A stretch of 64,000 nucleotides of DNA, from NCBI GenBank assembly GCA_016787295.1, contig JAEUUX010000291.1, positions 23,508 through 87,507 of the forward strand, given 5' to 3'. A model generated the notes under the pieces. That model was not told the DNA's origin and did no database searches. It saw only the letters and a list, made by a program, of their open reading frames with translations. Shown in pieces: positions 17,415-26,318 of this stretch. The first letter of the stretch is position 1. Every line of letters starts with the position of its first letter. Made by a program: the position numbers and the translations under genes. The DNA is from Chitinophagales bacterium. GTDB taxonomy: Bacteria > Bacteroidota > Bacteroidia > Chitinophagales > UBA2359.

Positions 17415-18140
17415 ATGGCTTCTAAAACACGTTTAGAACGCACCGACCTCCTCATTACGCCTGAACGCACCGCCCGTCTCCAACAAGCCAATGTACTTGT
17501 AGTAGGTTTGGGAGGCGTGGGTAGCTATGCCGCCGAGTTTTTGGGACGAGCAGGTATTGGCAAAATGACCATTGTTGATGGAGATGTGGTCGATATCACC
17601 AATATTAATCGCCAATTACCCGCGCTGATGTCCACTGTTGGCATATCCAAAGCCCAGCTTATGGGCGCACGCCTATTAGATATCAACCCCGATATGCAAC
17701 TCACCATCGTCGAACAATTTATGCAACCCTCCGCCATGGACGAACTGATAGCCAATGGCAAGTTCGACTGGGTATTGGATTGCATAGATAGTTTTCAGCC
17801 CAAAATGGAACTCATTATGTGCTGCAAAGACCGTCGTGTAAAAGTTATTAGCTCGATGGGAGCAGGCGCAAAAGTAGACCCTTCACGCGTAAAGGTGACA
17901 GATATTTTCAAAACGCGTGAATGCCCATTAGCACAACAAATCCGAAAAGCTCTCAAAAAACGTAATGTTAAATCGGGTTTCAAAGTTGTTACCTCCGAAG
18001 AACCGATAATTGCCGAATCGCTTTGCATGACCGATGGCAGCAATTTTAAACGGTCTTTCTATGGCACAATTTCTTATATGCCCGCTCGTTTTGGCTTAGA
18101 AATGGCAGCGTATGTGATTCGTCAAATTGCAGGTATTTAG
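17415..18140 (+). CDS. tcdA: tRNA threonylcarbamoyladenosine dehydratase (ThiF/MoeB family)
   Basis: 241 residues. An E1-like Rossmann fold with the nucleotide-binding motif VVGLGGVGSYAAEFLGRAGIG, IVDGDVVDITNINRQ and VLDCIDSFQPK. The late segment SDGSNFKRSFYGTISYMPA-type (here TDGSNFKRSFYG) is characteristic of TcdA/CsdL, which cyclises t6A37 to ct6A in tRNA. Its 3' end overlaps the convergent DUF4293 gene by 4 bp. Confidence 0.92.
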   Translation: MASKTRLERTDLLITPERTARLQQANVLVVGLGGVGSYAAEFLGRAGIGKMTIVDGDVVDITNINRQLPALMSTVGISKAQLMGARLLDINPDMQLTIVEQFMQPSAMDELIANGKFDWVLDCIDSFQPKMELIMCCKDRRVKVISSMGAGAKVDPSRVKVTDIFKTRECPLAQQIRKALKKRNVKSGFKVVTSEEPIIAESLCMTDGSNFKRSFYGTISYMPARFGLEMAAYVIRQIAGI

Positions 18141-18535
18141 CGAAGTCTATCCATCGAACGGATAAGCCGTTCATCGGCACGAATGCTACGCATCGCCAAA
18201 AAAGTGGTTATCATAGCCACAATAGGAAATACTGTGCCAATGTAAGGTACATCACTGCCTATTGTTGCCCAAGCATAATAAGCGGCTAAACCTATAATGC
18301 CAATTAGACAGGCCAAAATAACCCAACAAAGCGTTATTTGCAACGCACGATTTTTGTACATCAAAATAGTGGCAACACTCACGACCGCCACCAACACACA
18401 CAAGCCCATCAAAGCTACAAAATCGTTCATCTCAAGGGCTTGCTCACCACTAATATCATAAGCCACAGGGCTTAGACTCACCCCTGCCAGCAAAGCAGAT
18501 AGGGCTAAATAAACAGTTTGTATACGTTGCCACAT
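18137..18535 (-). CDS. DUF4293 family membrane protein
   Basis: 132 residues, four predicted TM helices (about 6-25, 40-60, 70-95, 98-118). It starts MWQRIQTVYLALSALL, typical of DUF4293, a family largely confined to Bacteroidota and of unknown function. Convergent with tcdA, overlapping by 4 bp. Confidence 0.85.
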   Translation of the reverse strand: MWQRIQTVYLALSALLAGVSLSPVAYDISGEQALEMNDFVALMGLCVLVAVVSVATILMYKNRALQITLCWVILACLIGIIGLAAYYAWATIGSDVPYIGTVFPIVAMITTFLAMRSIRADERLIRSMDRLR

Positions 18536-18673
18536 AATACAATGTAAAGAAGTGTTTTGGAGACTATGCTGTTTTGTAGTCTGAAAAAAAACATTTAAAA
18601 CTCAAAAAGCATAAACAGCATAGCCCCATAGTAAACTAATGTTTTGGGTTAAAAAATACAAAAAAAACGAACC

Positions 18674-18708
18674 AATCGGTCAGCAAAAAATTTTATTGCT
18701 GACCGATT
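18674..18708 (-). terminator. Intrinsic terminator downstream of the thioesterase
   Basis: 12-bp perfect stem aatcggtcagca / tgctgaccgatt. On the minus strand it is followed by ggttcgttttttttg. Confidence 0.75.
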
Positions 18709-18768
18709 TTGAGTTTTATAAGCCCAATAGTATCATTCTGTTGGTTTGTTGGAACCGCCACACAAATA

Positions 18769-19194
18769 CTATTCTTTATCTAATATAGCCATCGTCAAAC
18801 GACTCACACACACAATTTGTTGTTTTTCGTTAACAATGTTTATTTCCCAGATATGTGTCATTTTGCCCAGATGTATCGCTCGCGCTGTGGCATATACATA
18901 TCCCTCTCGTGCCGACCGAACATGGTTGGCATTGATGGCTAATCCTACTACCATTTTTCGCTGTGAATCGACAACCATTTGAGATGCCATGCTACCCAAT
19001 GTCTCGGCAAGAACCACCGAAGCACCGCCATGCAATAGTCCATAAGGTTGTGTAGTGCGATGGTCTACGGGCATTTTGGCGCAAATATAATCCTCACCAA
19101 CTTCGGTTACTACAATGCCTATATATTCAACCATGCAGTTAGCCGAAAACTGATTAATTTGGTCAATGTTTGGTGTTGTGTGCCAGATATTCAT
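18769..19194 (-). CDS. PaaI/MenI-type hotdog-fold thioesterase
   Basis: 141 residues from ATG 19194 (the frame also has a TTG at 19206). Hotdog fold with the PaaI-type motif QPYGLLHGGASVVLAETLGS, containing the HGG and catalytic acid positions. The closest family members include 1,4-dihydroxy-2-naphthoyl-CoA hydrolase (menaquinone pathway) and YdiI-like acyl-CoA thioesterases; the sequence alone does not decide the substrate. Confidence 0.85.
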   Translation of the reverse strand: MNIWHTTPNIDQINQFSANCMVEYIGIVVTEVGEDYICAKMPVDHRTTQPYGLLHGGASVVLAETLGSMASQMVVDSQRKMVVGLAINANHVRSAREGYVYATARAIHLGKMTHIWEINIVNEKQQIVCVSRLTMAILDKE

Positions 19195-19413
19195 ACCTAA
19201 TAACAAAAAATAGTGCTGTTGTTTTACTAAATGTGGAATCGAGCGGCAAAGATAAAAAAAAAAAATGGTTCTTTACTGTTTTTGATAGCAATTGCTTTAT
19301 TTTCTTAACCTAAACACTCTTCCCAAAGCACTCTAAGAGCATTAGAGTTGCCAATACCGTATTATTTATTCTCATTTTGATACAAAATACACCCCAATTC
19401 CTCAAAATTTGAG

Positions 19414-19421
19414 TAGCTTTG
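19414..19421 (+). promoter_or_regulatory. -7 promoter box of the choice-of-anchor-B gene
   Basis: TAGCTTTG matches TAnnTTTG, 33 bp before the ATG at 19455. It argues against the longer in-frame start at 19419. Confidence 0.55.
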
Positions 19422-19454
19422 CACCATTTTACACCATATAAGTCAATTTGTTTT

Positions 19455-22241
19455 ATGATTATCCCAAAAACATGGTATTGTTTATTACTTTTCCAATTTC
19501 TTACTTTTCATCTCTATGCCCAAAACTATGGTTTAGTGCTACAATCGCAAATTAACTTCGACCATATCACCAACGAAAATTCGAGCAATGTGTGGGGATT
19601 TAGCAAAAATGGTAGAGAATATGCCATAGTAGGGACGCGCGACGGCACCACTATCGTTGACCTTACTATCCCTACAAATCCTGTAGAATTGTTTCATATT
19701 GACGGCAACAACAGCATTTGGCGCGAACCCAAAGTGTGGAATAATTATGCTTATGTTGTGACCGAAGGCGGCGGAGGTTTGCTCATCATCAACCTCAATA
19801 ACCTACCCAATTCGGCTCCACACACCTTTTGGACGGGAGGCACTTTGCCCAATGGCAGTAGCTACAGTTTCAACACCGGTCACGACCTCTTTACAGACAA
19901 CAACGGCTATTTGTACCTCACGGGTAGCAATACCTACAACGGTTTGGTTATTCTCAACCTCAATGCCAATCCCACCAATCCACCCATTGTTGGCACTTGG
20001 AACCAGCAATATGTTCATGATGGTTTTGCACGGAACGACACCGTTTGGACTGCTAATATCAATGATGGTGTTTTTCGCGTTTTTAATGCCTCCAATAAAA
20101 ACAACCTCGTCACCCTCGCCTCACAAGCAACCACAGATAATTTTACGCACAACACGGCTCTGTCCGATAATGGTCACTACCTTTTCACTACCGACGAATC
20201 GACCAACGGTGGCATAGACTCCTACAATGTTACTGACCTCAGCGACATACAACGCTTAGACCATTTTGCTACTACACAAGGTACGGTACACAACTGTTAT
20301 TTTGATAATAACTTTTTGGTTTGTTCCTATTATCAGGCAGGCGTAAAAGTTTTTGATGTCACTCACCCCGAACTAATAGTGGAAGTGGCAAGTTATGACA
20401 CTTCGCCCAACTATAGTGGTTTGGGCTATGAAGGTTGCTGGGGAGTATATCCCTACCTGCCTTCGGGTATGATACTTGCTTCTGACCAACAAGAAGGTTT
20501 ATATATCCTACAACCCACTTATGAACATGCTTGTTTCTTAGATGGTTTTATTACCAATGCTAGTAGTGGCGCTGCTGTGGGTGGGGCTAGTATACAAATT
20601 GTGGGACAAAACACTGTTAGTTCCGACCCAACAGGAGATTTTTTGACGGCTATTGCCACTGCTGGTACTTATACGATTATCATTTCAAAATCGGGTTATG
20701 AACCACAAACCATTACAGTTTCGCTTACTAATGGTAATACCCAAACCATTAATGTTGCCTTGCAACCGACTACGCCTTTTGTAGCGACAGGACAGGTGTT
20801 GCGCGCAGGTACCAACACACCTATCGCTAACGCTAACGTATTGTTGTTTGATGGTCAAACCTCTTATACCGCAACGACCAACGTCAATGGTAGTTTTAGT
20901 ATCAATCTGCTGGGAGCAGGCAACTACAATATCTATGCGGGTAAATGGGGTTTTGTGACTAACGCATTGTTGAGCCAAATCATCAGTACCACTTCTAATA
21001 ATGTGACCATTAGCCTACAACAAGGCTACTATGATGATTTTTTGTTCAACTTTAATTGGACCGAAACACACACCGCCTCGTCGGGTATATGGACGCGTGG
21101 CGAACCCAACGGAACAGTATCGGGTGGATATCCTGCCAATCCTGATGTAGATGTAAGCAATGACTATGGTGACCAATGTTATGTAACTGGCAACTCGGCA
21201 AGCGGCAATGCCGCCGACGACGATATTGACAATGGCAATAGTATTCTCACTTCGCCCACTTTTGATTTGAGCGCTTATGGCGATGCACAACTGAACTTCT
21301 CATTTTGGTTTAGGTATACAGGAGGCAACAGCACCCCTGACGATCATACCTATATTCGTTTATCCAACGGTATTGCAACAGTTTTGCTCGAAGATGTTGT
21401 TGAGGGAACTGCCGACGAAGCCGAATGGTCAAACAGAAGTTTTAATGTAGCCGACTACCTTACGCCAACTGCCAATATGCACCTGATTATTGATGCCTCA
21501 GACACTGGTAACGGACATTTGATAGAAGTAGCCATAGACCATTTTTATGTGACCGACAATAATCCGCCTATGACCACTTTTGTGGTGAAAGCCAAAGCCA
21601 TTTTGGAAGGTGCTTACAATACGACCAACAACCAAATGCGCAACACACTGCAAACCAGCAACCTTTTGCCTTTACAACAACCTTATAATGTAGCTCCATG
21701 GAACTATGCAGGCACAGAACAAATAGCCAATAGCAATGCTTTTCCTGCCAACACAGTAGATTGGGTATTGCTTGAGTTGCGAAATAGTAGTGGCATTGTG
21801 GTGGCACGCCGCGCCGCACTGCTACGCACCGATGGCATGATAATGGAGCTTAATGGTACCGAAGGGGTAAATTTTGCTCCGACTTTGAGTGGTTCGGGTA
21901 GCTATATCATGATTGTGCGCCACCGCAACCATTTGGCTTTGTCGAGCAAATCGGTGGTCGCTTTACCCAATACAACTGCGTATGATTTTAGCAATGTAAG
22001 CAATATTTTGGGCGGTGTGTCGCAAGTTAATCTATTGGGAACTACCAATTTTTATGCTATGGCAAGTGGTGATGCCAATGCCAATGGAATAATAAATTTT
22101 GCGGACTATAATGTAGCAATTGTGCAAAGCAATGGTTATGTGTCGGGAGATTTTGATATGAATGGCACGATGAGTGGCACTGATTTTGCGAAATTTCAGC
22201 CTAATGCTCGAAAAATTGGTGTGATGTCAGTGCGGTATTAA
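19455..22241 (+). CDS. Secreted multi-domain protein: LVIVD/choice-of-anchor-B propeller, CarboxypepD-like repeats, dockerin-like C-terminus
   Basis: 928 residues with a signal peptide (ending at HLYAQ). The first ~360 residues are a choice-of-anchor-B/LVIVD beta-propeller with repeated blades (GREYAIVGTRDGTTIVDL, NNYAYVVTEGGGGLLIINL, NFLVCSYYQAGVKVFDV). Two CarboxypepD-regulatory-like beta sandwiches follow (FITNASSGAAVGGASI, VLRAGTNTPIANANV), then a MAM/jelly-roll-like module (ILTSPTFDLSAYGDAQLNFS). The last ~60 residues hold two Ca-binding-like loops (DANANGIINFADYN, DFDMNGTMSGTDF) as in dockerins. No T9SS sorting domain is visible, so the export route is unclear. Role unknown; a surface or matrix protein is likely. 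Confidence 0.85.
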   Translation: MIIPKTWYCLLLFQFLTFHLYAQNYGLVLQSQINFDHITNENSSNVWGFSKNGREYAIVGTRDGTTIVDLTIPTNPVELFHIDGNNSIWREPKVWNNYAYVVTEGGGGLLIINLNNLPNSAPHTFWTGGTLPNGSSYSFNTGHDLFTDNNGYLYLTGSNTYNGLVILNLNANPTNPPIVGTWNQQYVHDGFARNDTVWTANINDGVFRVFNASNKNNLVTLASQATTDNFTHNTALSDNGHYLFTTDESTNGGIDSYNVTDLSDIQRLDHFATTQGTVHNCYFDNNFLVCSYYQAGVKVFDVTHPELIVEVASYDTSPNYSGLGYEGCWGVYPYLPSGMILASDQQEGLYILQPTYEHACFLDGFITNASSGAAVGGASIQIVGQNTVSSDPTGDFLTAIATAGTYTIIISKSGYEPQTITVSLTNGNTQTINVALQPTTPFVATGQVLRAGTNTPIANANVLLFDGQTSYTATTNVNGSFSINLLGAGNYNIYAGKWGFVTNALLSQIISTTSNNVTISLQQGYYDDFLFNFNWTETHTASSGIWTRGEPNGTVSGGYPANPDVDVSNDYGDQCYVTGNSASGNAADDDIDNGNSILTSPTFDLSAYGDAQLNFSFWFRYTGGNSTPDDHTYIRLSNGIATVLLEDVVEGTADEAEWSNRSFNVADYLTPTANMHLIIDASDTGNGHLIEVAIDHFYVTDNNPPMTTFVVKAKAILEGAYNTTNNQMRNTLQTSNLLPLQQPYNVAPWNYAGTEQIANSNAFPANTVDWVLLELRNSSGIVVARRAALLRTDGMIMELNGTEGVNFAPTLSGSGSYIMIVRHRNHLALSSKSVVALPNTTAYDFSNVSNILGGVSQVNLLGTTNFYAMASGDANANGIINFADYNVAIVQSNGYVSGDFDMNGTMSGTDFAKFQPNARKIGVMSVRY

Positions 22242-22322
22242 CCGTGAAAAATTTGCCCACTTATTTTGTTAAAGTTTGTATAGCAATGCCGCAATAGGTT
22301 TTGTATGCACATAAAAAAAACA

Positions 22323-22443
22323 AGCTGTCTCAAAAATCATAAAAATTATCTTATCATAAATTTATTTTACCTGCAAAATATTTTTGTATATTTATAGGCA
22401 TTATTCATTTAAAACAATGATAAAATTGATTTTTGAGGCAGCT
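22323..22443. repeat. Inverted-repeat element, possible MITE remnant
   Basis: AGCTGTCTCAAAAATCA at 22323-22339 is the reverse complement, with one mismatch, of TGATTTTTGAGGCAGCT at 22427-22443. They enclose ~87 bp of non-coding DNA. Ends of the form GCTGTCTCAAAA resemble Bacteroidota IS termini. No clear target duplication. It could also be a long terminator-like hairpin for the adjacent epimerase gene. Confidence 0.4.
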
Positions 22444-22472
22444 ATTTTACTTTGTATCTTATTAATTTTTGT

Positions 22473-23468
22473 CTATACTTCTATTCCAACACTATATTGC
22501 GCCACATACTTTTGTTTTGGTTCAAGCACTATCAACCCAATACCATTGTTAAACGCATTGGGTGTGCAGGTCATGGGTTCTATGGCAATACTGCGACGGT
22601 GTGATGGTGTGTAAACCTGCAAAAAATTGTAGGCTTTTTCGCCTATCTGTTGGCTGATAACCAATTTAAAAGTCTTATCTGGTGCTTGCAAAATGGTGTG
22701 GACTTCGTTGCTTTGAGTGGGATTAAGCATCCCAAAGGTATCGTCCAATTGTTGCTCGCCAATGCGGTGGAGTGTTTGAAAATGCGGGTTTTCTATCGTT
22801 TCGCCTGTGGGTAGTTTGCGGTCGTCGAGAATATATTGTTGGCTTGTGGGTAGTTGCAAATAACAGTCGTTGATTGTTGTATTGTTGCCCAACTGAAAAT
22901 AAGGATGCCAGCCGTCGCCCAAAGGCATAGCTGTATCGGGACTGTCATTGGACACAGCAGTCCTGCAAATCAATTTATGCGGACTTAATTCGTAGGTACA
23001 CATCGTGGTAAAAGGAAACGGAAAACCCGGTATATCACCGTTATAGTTGCCTTCGGTCACAACAATCATTTTATCATCAACATTTTCATACTGTATCAAA
23101 CGTAATTTTTGGTTATAGAAAAAGCCATGTATAGCATGATTTTCTTTGGGACGGTTGATGGGTAACTGATAGGTTTTGCCTCGAAAAGCGTAATTACCAT
23201 CTTTAATCCGATTAGGAAAAGGCAACAATTTGCTACTTTTGTAACCACTATGTGTTACCCATTCGTCGGGTGTTCGATAGCCGTCTATCACCTCAATAAG
23301 TTGATTATTGGGCGTTTGGAGGCACAAACTGCACAAATTGGCACCATAATCAAACGAAATGATGGCATATTCGCGGTTCTCTATATTGGTTATTTGCAAA
23401 AAATCTAAACCTCCCAGTTTATAACGCATGGGTACGTAACGGACACTTGGAGACGGATAATAATACAT
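22473..23468 (-). CDS. Aldose 1-epimerase (galactose mutarotase family)
   Basis: 331 residues, beta-sandwich mutarotase fold. Family motifs: KLLPFPNRIKDG (substrate-binding Arg), ENHAIHGFFYNQ (catalytic-type His), LGDGWHPYFQLG (second His) and RSIAIEPMTCTPNAFNNG (catalytic Glu region). It interconverts alpha and beta anomers of aldoses. No sugar operon is adjacent. Confidence 0.92.
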   Translation of the reverse strand: MYYYPSPSVRYVPMRYKLGGLDFLQITNIENREYAIISFDYGANLCSLCLQTPNNQLIEVIDGYRTPDEWVTHSGYKSSKLLPFPNRIKDGNYAFRGKTYQLPINRPKENHAIHGFFYNQKLRLIQYENVDDKMIVVTEGNYNGDIPGFPFPFTTMCTYELSPHKLICRTAVSNDSPDTAMPLGDGWHPYFQLGNNTTINDCYLQLPTSQQYILDDRKLPTGETIENPHFQTLHRIGEQQLDDTFGMLNPTQSNEVHTILQAPDKTFKLVISQQIGEKAYNFLQVYTPSHRRSIAIEPMTCTPNAFNNGIGLIVLEPKQKYVAQYSVGIEV

Positions 23469-23585
23469 AATCTATCAAAAAAGGTGTGATAAAAACAAGA
23501 AAAACCATTGCAGGCTAACTTTTTCCAATAGTTGAGCAACTATTAGTAGAAGTTCTGCAATGGAATAGGCATGGGATAAATAGTT

Positions 23586-23915
23586 TTATTTGCGCTTATT
23601 AGTAGTCTTGATAGGCGGCGGCGGAGCAGGAGCGTTTTTTTTGCTAAGGTCAGGTGTCGGTTTAGATGGTTCTTCAATAATAGGCACGTCTGATTTGGTG
23701 AGAATTGCTACAATCTGCAAAGCAAAACCCACTAAGATAACCATCGGAGCTAATACAGTTCGTTGGAAACCATACATGCTTTCTTCGGGATAAACGTTAG
23801 GGTCGGTGGTGCCGCCGCCTATCATCAGTAAAAATCCGACAATGATGACCACTACACCCGCCAATACTATCATGAAATTTTTTTTGCCCAATAAACGTTG
23901 GTGTCTATAACTCAT
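23586..23915 (-). CDS. DUF3098 family small membrane protein
   Basis: 109 residues from ATG 23915; a longer in-frame extension is mostly unrelated to the family and crosses the promoter box. Two TM helices (about 14-33 and 48-68) with a conserved GGGTTDPNVYPEE loop and FGFQRT-like segment (here YGFQRTVLAPM) define DUF3098, a Bacteroidota family; homologues are often found near ftsX. The C-terminal tail is Pro/Lys-rich. Function unknown. Confidence 0.85.
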   Translation of the reverse strand: MSYRHQRLLGKKNFMIVLAGVVVIIVGFLLMIGGGTTDPNVYPEESMYGFQRTVLAPMVILVGFALQIVAILTKSDVPIIEEPSKPTPDLSKKNAPAPPPPIKTTNKRK

Positions 23916-24400
23916 GTTGGTGATGGTATTATTTTTTTTTGGTAGAAAAAATATTGGGTGCAAAGGTAAGCAAAATTTCGGTATAATGTTTATCTTGGTA
24001 AAGAGAAAAAAATTATGAACGTAGGATGGCGTATAAATAAGGTACAAATAGTGCTATAAAAGAGATTTTATACTGAATTGAAAATAAGTGATAAATGGTG
24101 ATTTAGCTGATTTGCTCAACCTGCAACAAATGCAAAAAAAGGTGTTCTTTTTCCGAGTGGATTCGTCAGGCGTGTTGTGGTTTTTGCTTAATTTTGTGGG
24201 AACTACTTTTGTTATCCAAACCTTTATTTTTTCATATCAAGCAAAATAACAAAAAATTAAGTATAAAAAACCATAACGCATACTATTTAATAGGCAAAAA
24301 CGTTCTGGTTTGGATAATGAAAGAAATACAATTTTAAGGAGCGTTATCTTAATTTTTATTTCAATACATATTGTTCATTTTTAAACCATAATTTTGTATC
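23916..24400. other. Divergent intergenic region between DUF3098 and DUF4139 genes
   Basis: About 485 bp. It holds the minus promoter box at 23961-23968 and a weaker plus-strand TACTTTTG at 24204-24211, ~190 bp before the DUF4139 gene. The rest is AT-rich and holds nothing else I can identify. Confidence 0.45.
23961..23968 (-). promoter_or_regulatory. -7 promoter box of the DUF3098 gene
   Basis: TACCTTTG on the minus strand (consensus TAnnTTTG), 46 bp upstream of ATG 23915. It supports that start. Confidence 0.55.
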
Positions 24401-26044
24401 ATGCCTTACTTTATTGTGACTCTTATCGTCTATTTGTGCAACATGGCTTTGTTTGCCAACAATCCCACCCAACAACTCACAACTACCATCGACCAAGTAA
24501 CGGTCTATTTGAATGGAGCAAATGTACATCAAAGCACCACTACGCAACTCTTGAGCGGAAAAACAGAAGTGGTTTTGGTGGGTTTGCCGTTCAATTTAAG
24601 ACAAGAAAACACGCACATCAAGGTGTCAGGAGCTAGTATTTTGAGTGCCGCTTTTAAACCTTTTGATGAAGAAAATACAATGCGTTCGGCATATCCTCCT
24701 GCCCTTAAAGTTGCTCAGGATTCTGTTGATTTTCTTTGGAAAACCATAAAATCCAATCAGTATGAACATGAAGCATTGAATAGTGAAAAAGAAATGATTT
24801 TGCAAAACAAAACCGTAGGAGGCTCTCAAAGCGGGCTTTCGGTGGCAGAACTCCAAAAAGCAGCAGATTTCTACAGAACGCGCCTCAAAGATATAGCCGA
24901 TAGAATAGCCACCCTTGAACAAAGCAATCAAACATTAGAAATTAAAAAAAATATTATTTCTAAAAGAATTATGCCCGAAGTCAATCGCCTACAAGCACAA
25001 AACAAACAAACACACATTCATTTGTTGCTCGATAACCCAACAACAGCGAATGCTCAAATAGAAATTAATTATACTGTTTACTATGCACAATGGCAGGCAT
25101 CGTACACATTAAAAACCATCGATATTAACCAACCAATCCAGCTCAATTATCAAGCCCAAATTTATAACAACACAGGCGTTGATTGGAACAATGTGCAACT
25201 GACCTTAGTGGTCGGCAGTATTCAAGATGATGCCACACTTCCTGTTTTAGAAGCATGGTTGCTGAACTACGACAGCCCATCTTCACAAAACAGAATGCCA
25301 TCAGATTTAAATTTTCAACGTTCCAATGTTGCTCAAAATTTTAATGGCGCTAACCATAATGCTGTTCAAATTCAAGACGAAGAATTGGGAGTAAGTAACC
25401 TAAACGCCGAGTTTGTAATTCCTATACGTTATAGTATTCCTGCCAACAGTATTCCGTATTTAGTAGACATTGCCCAACACCAATTAAATGCAGAATATAC
25501 TCACATCTGTATTCCCAAATTAGACAACAAAGTCTATCTTATTGCTCAAATAGTGGATTGGGAGGATTTAAATTTGGTGAACGGAAAAGCATCTTTGTAT
25601 TATGGAAATTCCTATATTGGAACATCACAAATCAACCTCAATACACTGCGCGATACACTTCGGTTGTCATTAGGCACAGACTCAAAAGTACAATGTACCA
25701 AGTTAAAAATCAAAGATAAGAGCAACAAAAAATTACTCAATTTGATGTATCGCGAGTCGTTTGCCTATACGATAGCCACCAAAAATAATCGCAACAAGCC
25801 CATCAATATAGAAATCTGGGATCAAGTACCTGTTTCACAAGAGAAAGATATTACGGTGGATATAGAAGAAATTTCGGGTGCGCAATTAGATGCGCCGAGC
25901 GGCAAATTAGTGTGGCGGCTTGATGTGGCTCCTGCCAAAACCGAAAGTTTATCTGTGGAGTTCAATGTCAAATATCCGTCCAATAAATCGGTACAAATCA
26001 GAAAATCGCGCAGCATTCACACCCCACGCCATTTCTTGCCCTAA
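24401..26044 (+). CDS. DUF4139 domain (mucoidy inhibitor MuiA family) protein
   Basis: 547 residues with an N-terminal signal peptide (about 1-19). An N-terminal DUF4140-type region (VTVYLNGANVHQSTTTQLLSG) is followed by a coiled-coil stretch (about 95-200) and the C-terminal DUF4139 region with WQASYTLKTIDINQPIQLNYQAQIYNNTGVDWNNVQLTL-type strands, the family hallmark (here from WQASYTL to GVDWNNV). The family is common in Bacteroidota and associated with the cell envelope; its molecular function is unknown. An intrinsic terminator lies 27 bp downstream. Confidence 0.87.
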   Translation: MPYFIVTLIVYLCNMALFANNPTQQLTTTIDQVTVYLNGANVHQSTTTQLLSGKTEVVLVGLPFNLRQENTHIKVSGASILSAAFKPFDEENTMRSAYPPALKVAQDSVDFLWKTIKSNQYEHEALNSEKEMILQNKTVGGSQSGLSVAELQKAADFYRTRLKDIADRIATLEQSNQTLEIKKNIISKRIMPEVNRLQAQNKQTHIHLLLDNPTTANAQIEINYTVYYAQWQASYTLKTIDINQPIQLNYQAQIYNNTGVDWNNVQLTLVVGSIQDDATLPVLEAWLLNYDSPSSQNRMPSDLNFQRSNVAQNFNGANHNAVQIQDEELGVSNLNAEFVIPIRYSIPANSIPYLVDIAQHQLNAEYTHICIPKLDNKVYLIAQIVDWEDLNLVNGKASLYYGNSYIGTSQINLNTLRDTLRLSLGTDSKVQCTKLKIKDKSNKKLLNLMYRESFAYTIATKNNRNKPINIEIWDQVPVSQEKDITVDIEEISGAQLDAPSGKLVWRLDVAPAKTESLSVEFNVKYPSNKSVQIRKSRSIHTPRHFLP

Positions 26045-26070
26045 ACCCATCTGAACATTTTTCTTAGTAT

Positions 26071-26120
26071 GATTTCCTCACCATGCAAAACCTTGTTGCT
26101 ATGGTGGGGAAATCATTTTT
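26071..26120 (+). terminator. Intrinsic terminator downstream of DUF4139 gene
   Basis: 14-bp stem gatttcctcaccat / atggtggggaaatc with one G:T pair, then cattttt. It separates this gene from the atp promoter. Confidence 0.7.
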
Positions 26121-26255
26121 GGAGGTACAAAAGCATTTTTTGACGTGTTTTTTCGCTTTTTGGAGGTACTATTTGCCTTTTTGTAGTCTTATTTATCCAA
26201 AAAATGTATAATATCTGTATAGTAGGCAAAAATCCTTCACAAAATTTAACACAAT

Positions 26256-26287
26256 TTTGGTAGTTCCAAAATATAGTCGTACCTTTG
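26256..26287 (+). promoter_or_regulatory. Promoter of the ATP synthase cluster
   Basis: TTTG at 26256-26259, 20-bp spacer, TACCTTTG at 26280-26287. This is one of the best consensus matches in the window. The predicted leader before the GTG at 26319 is about 25 nt. Confidence 0.75.
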
Positions 26288-26318
26288 CGGCGCAAAATCA
26301 AAAAAGCATCATATAAAA

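Noticed and set aside
22384..22614. 76-codon plus-strand frame with a TM-like start
   Set aside because: It overlaps the inverted-repeat element and the 3' end of the epimerase gene on the other strand, with no independent support.
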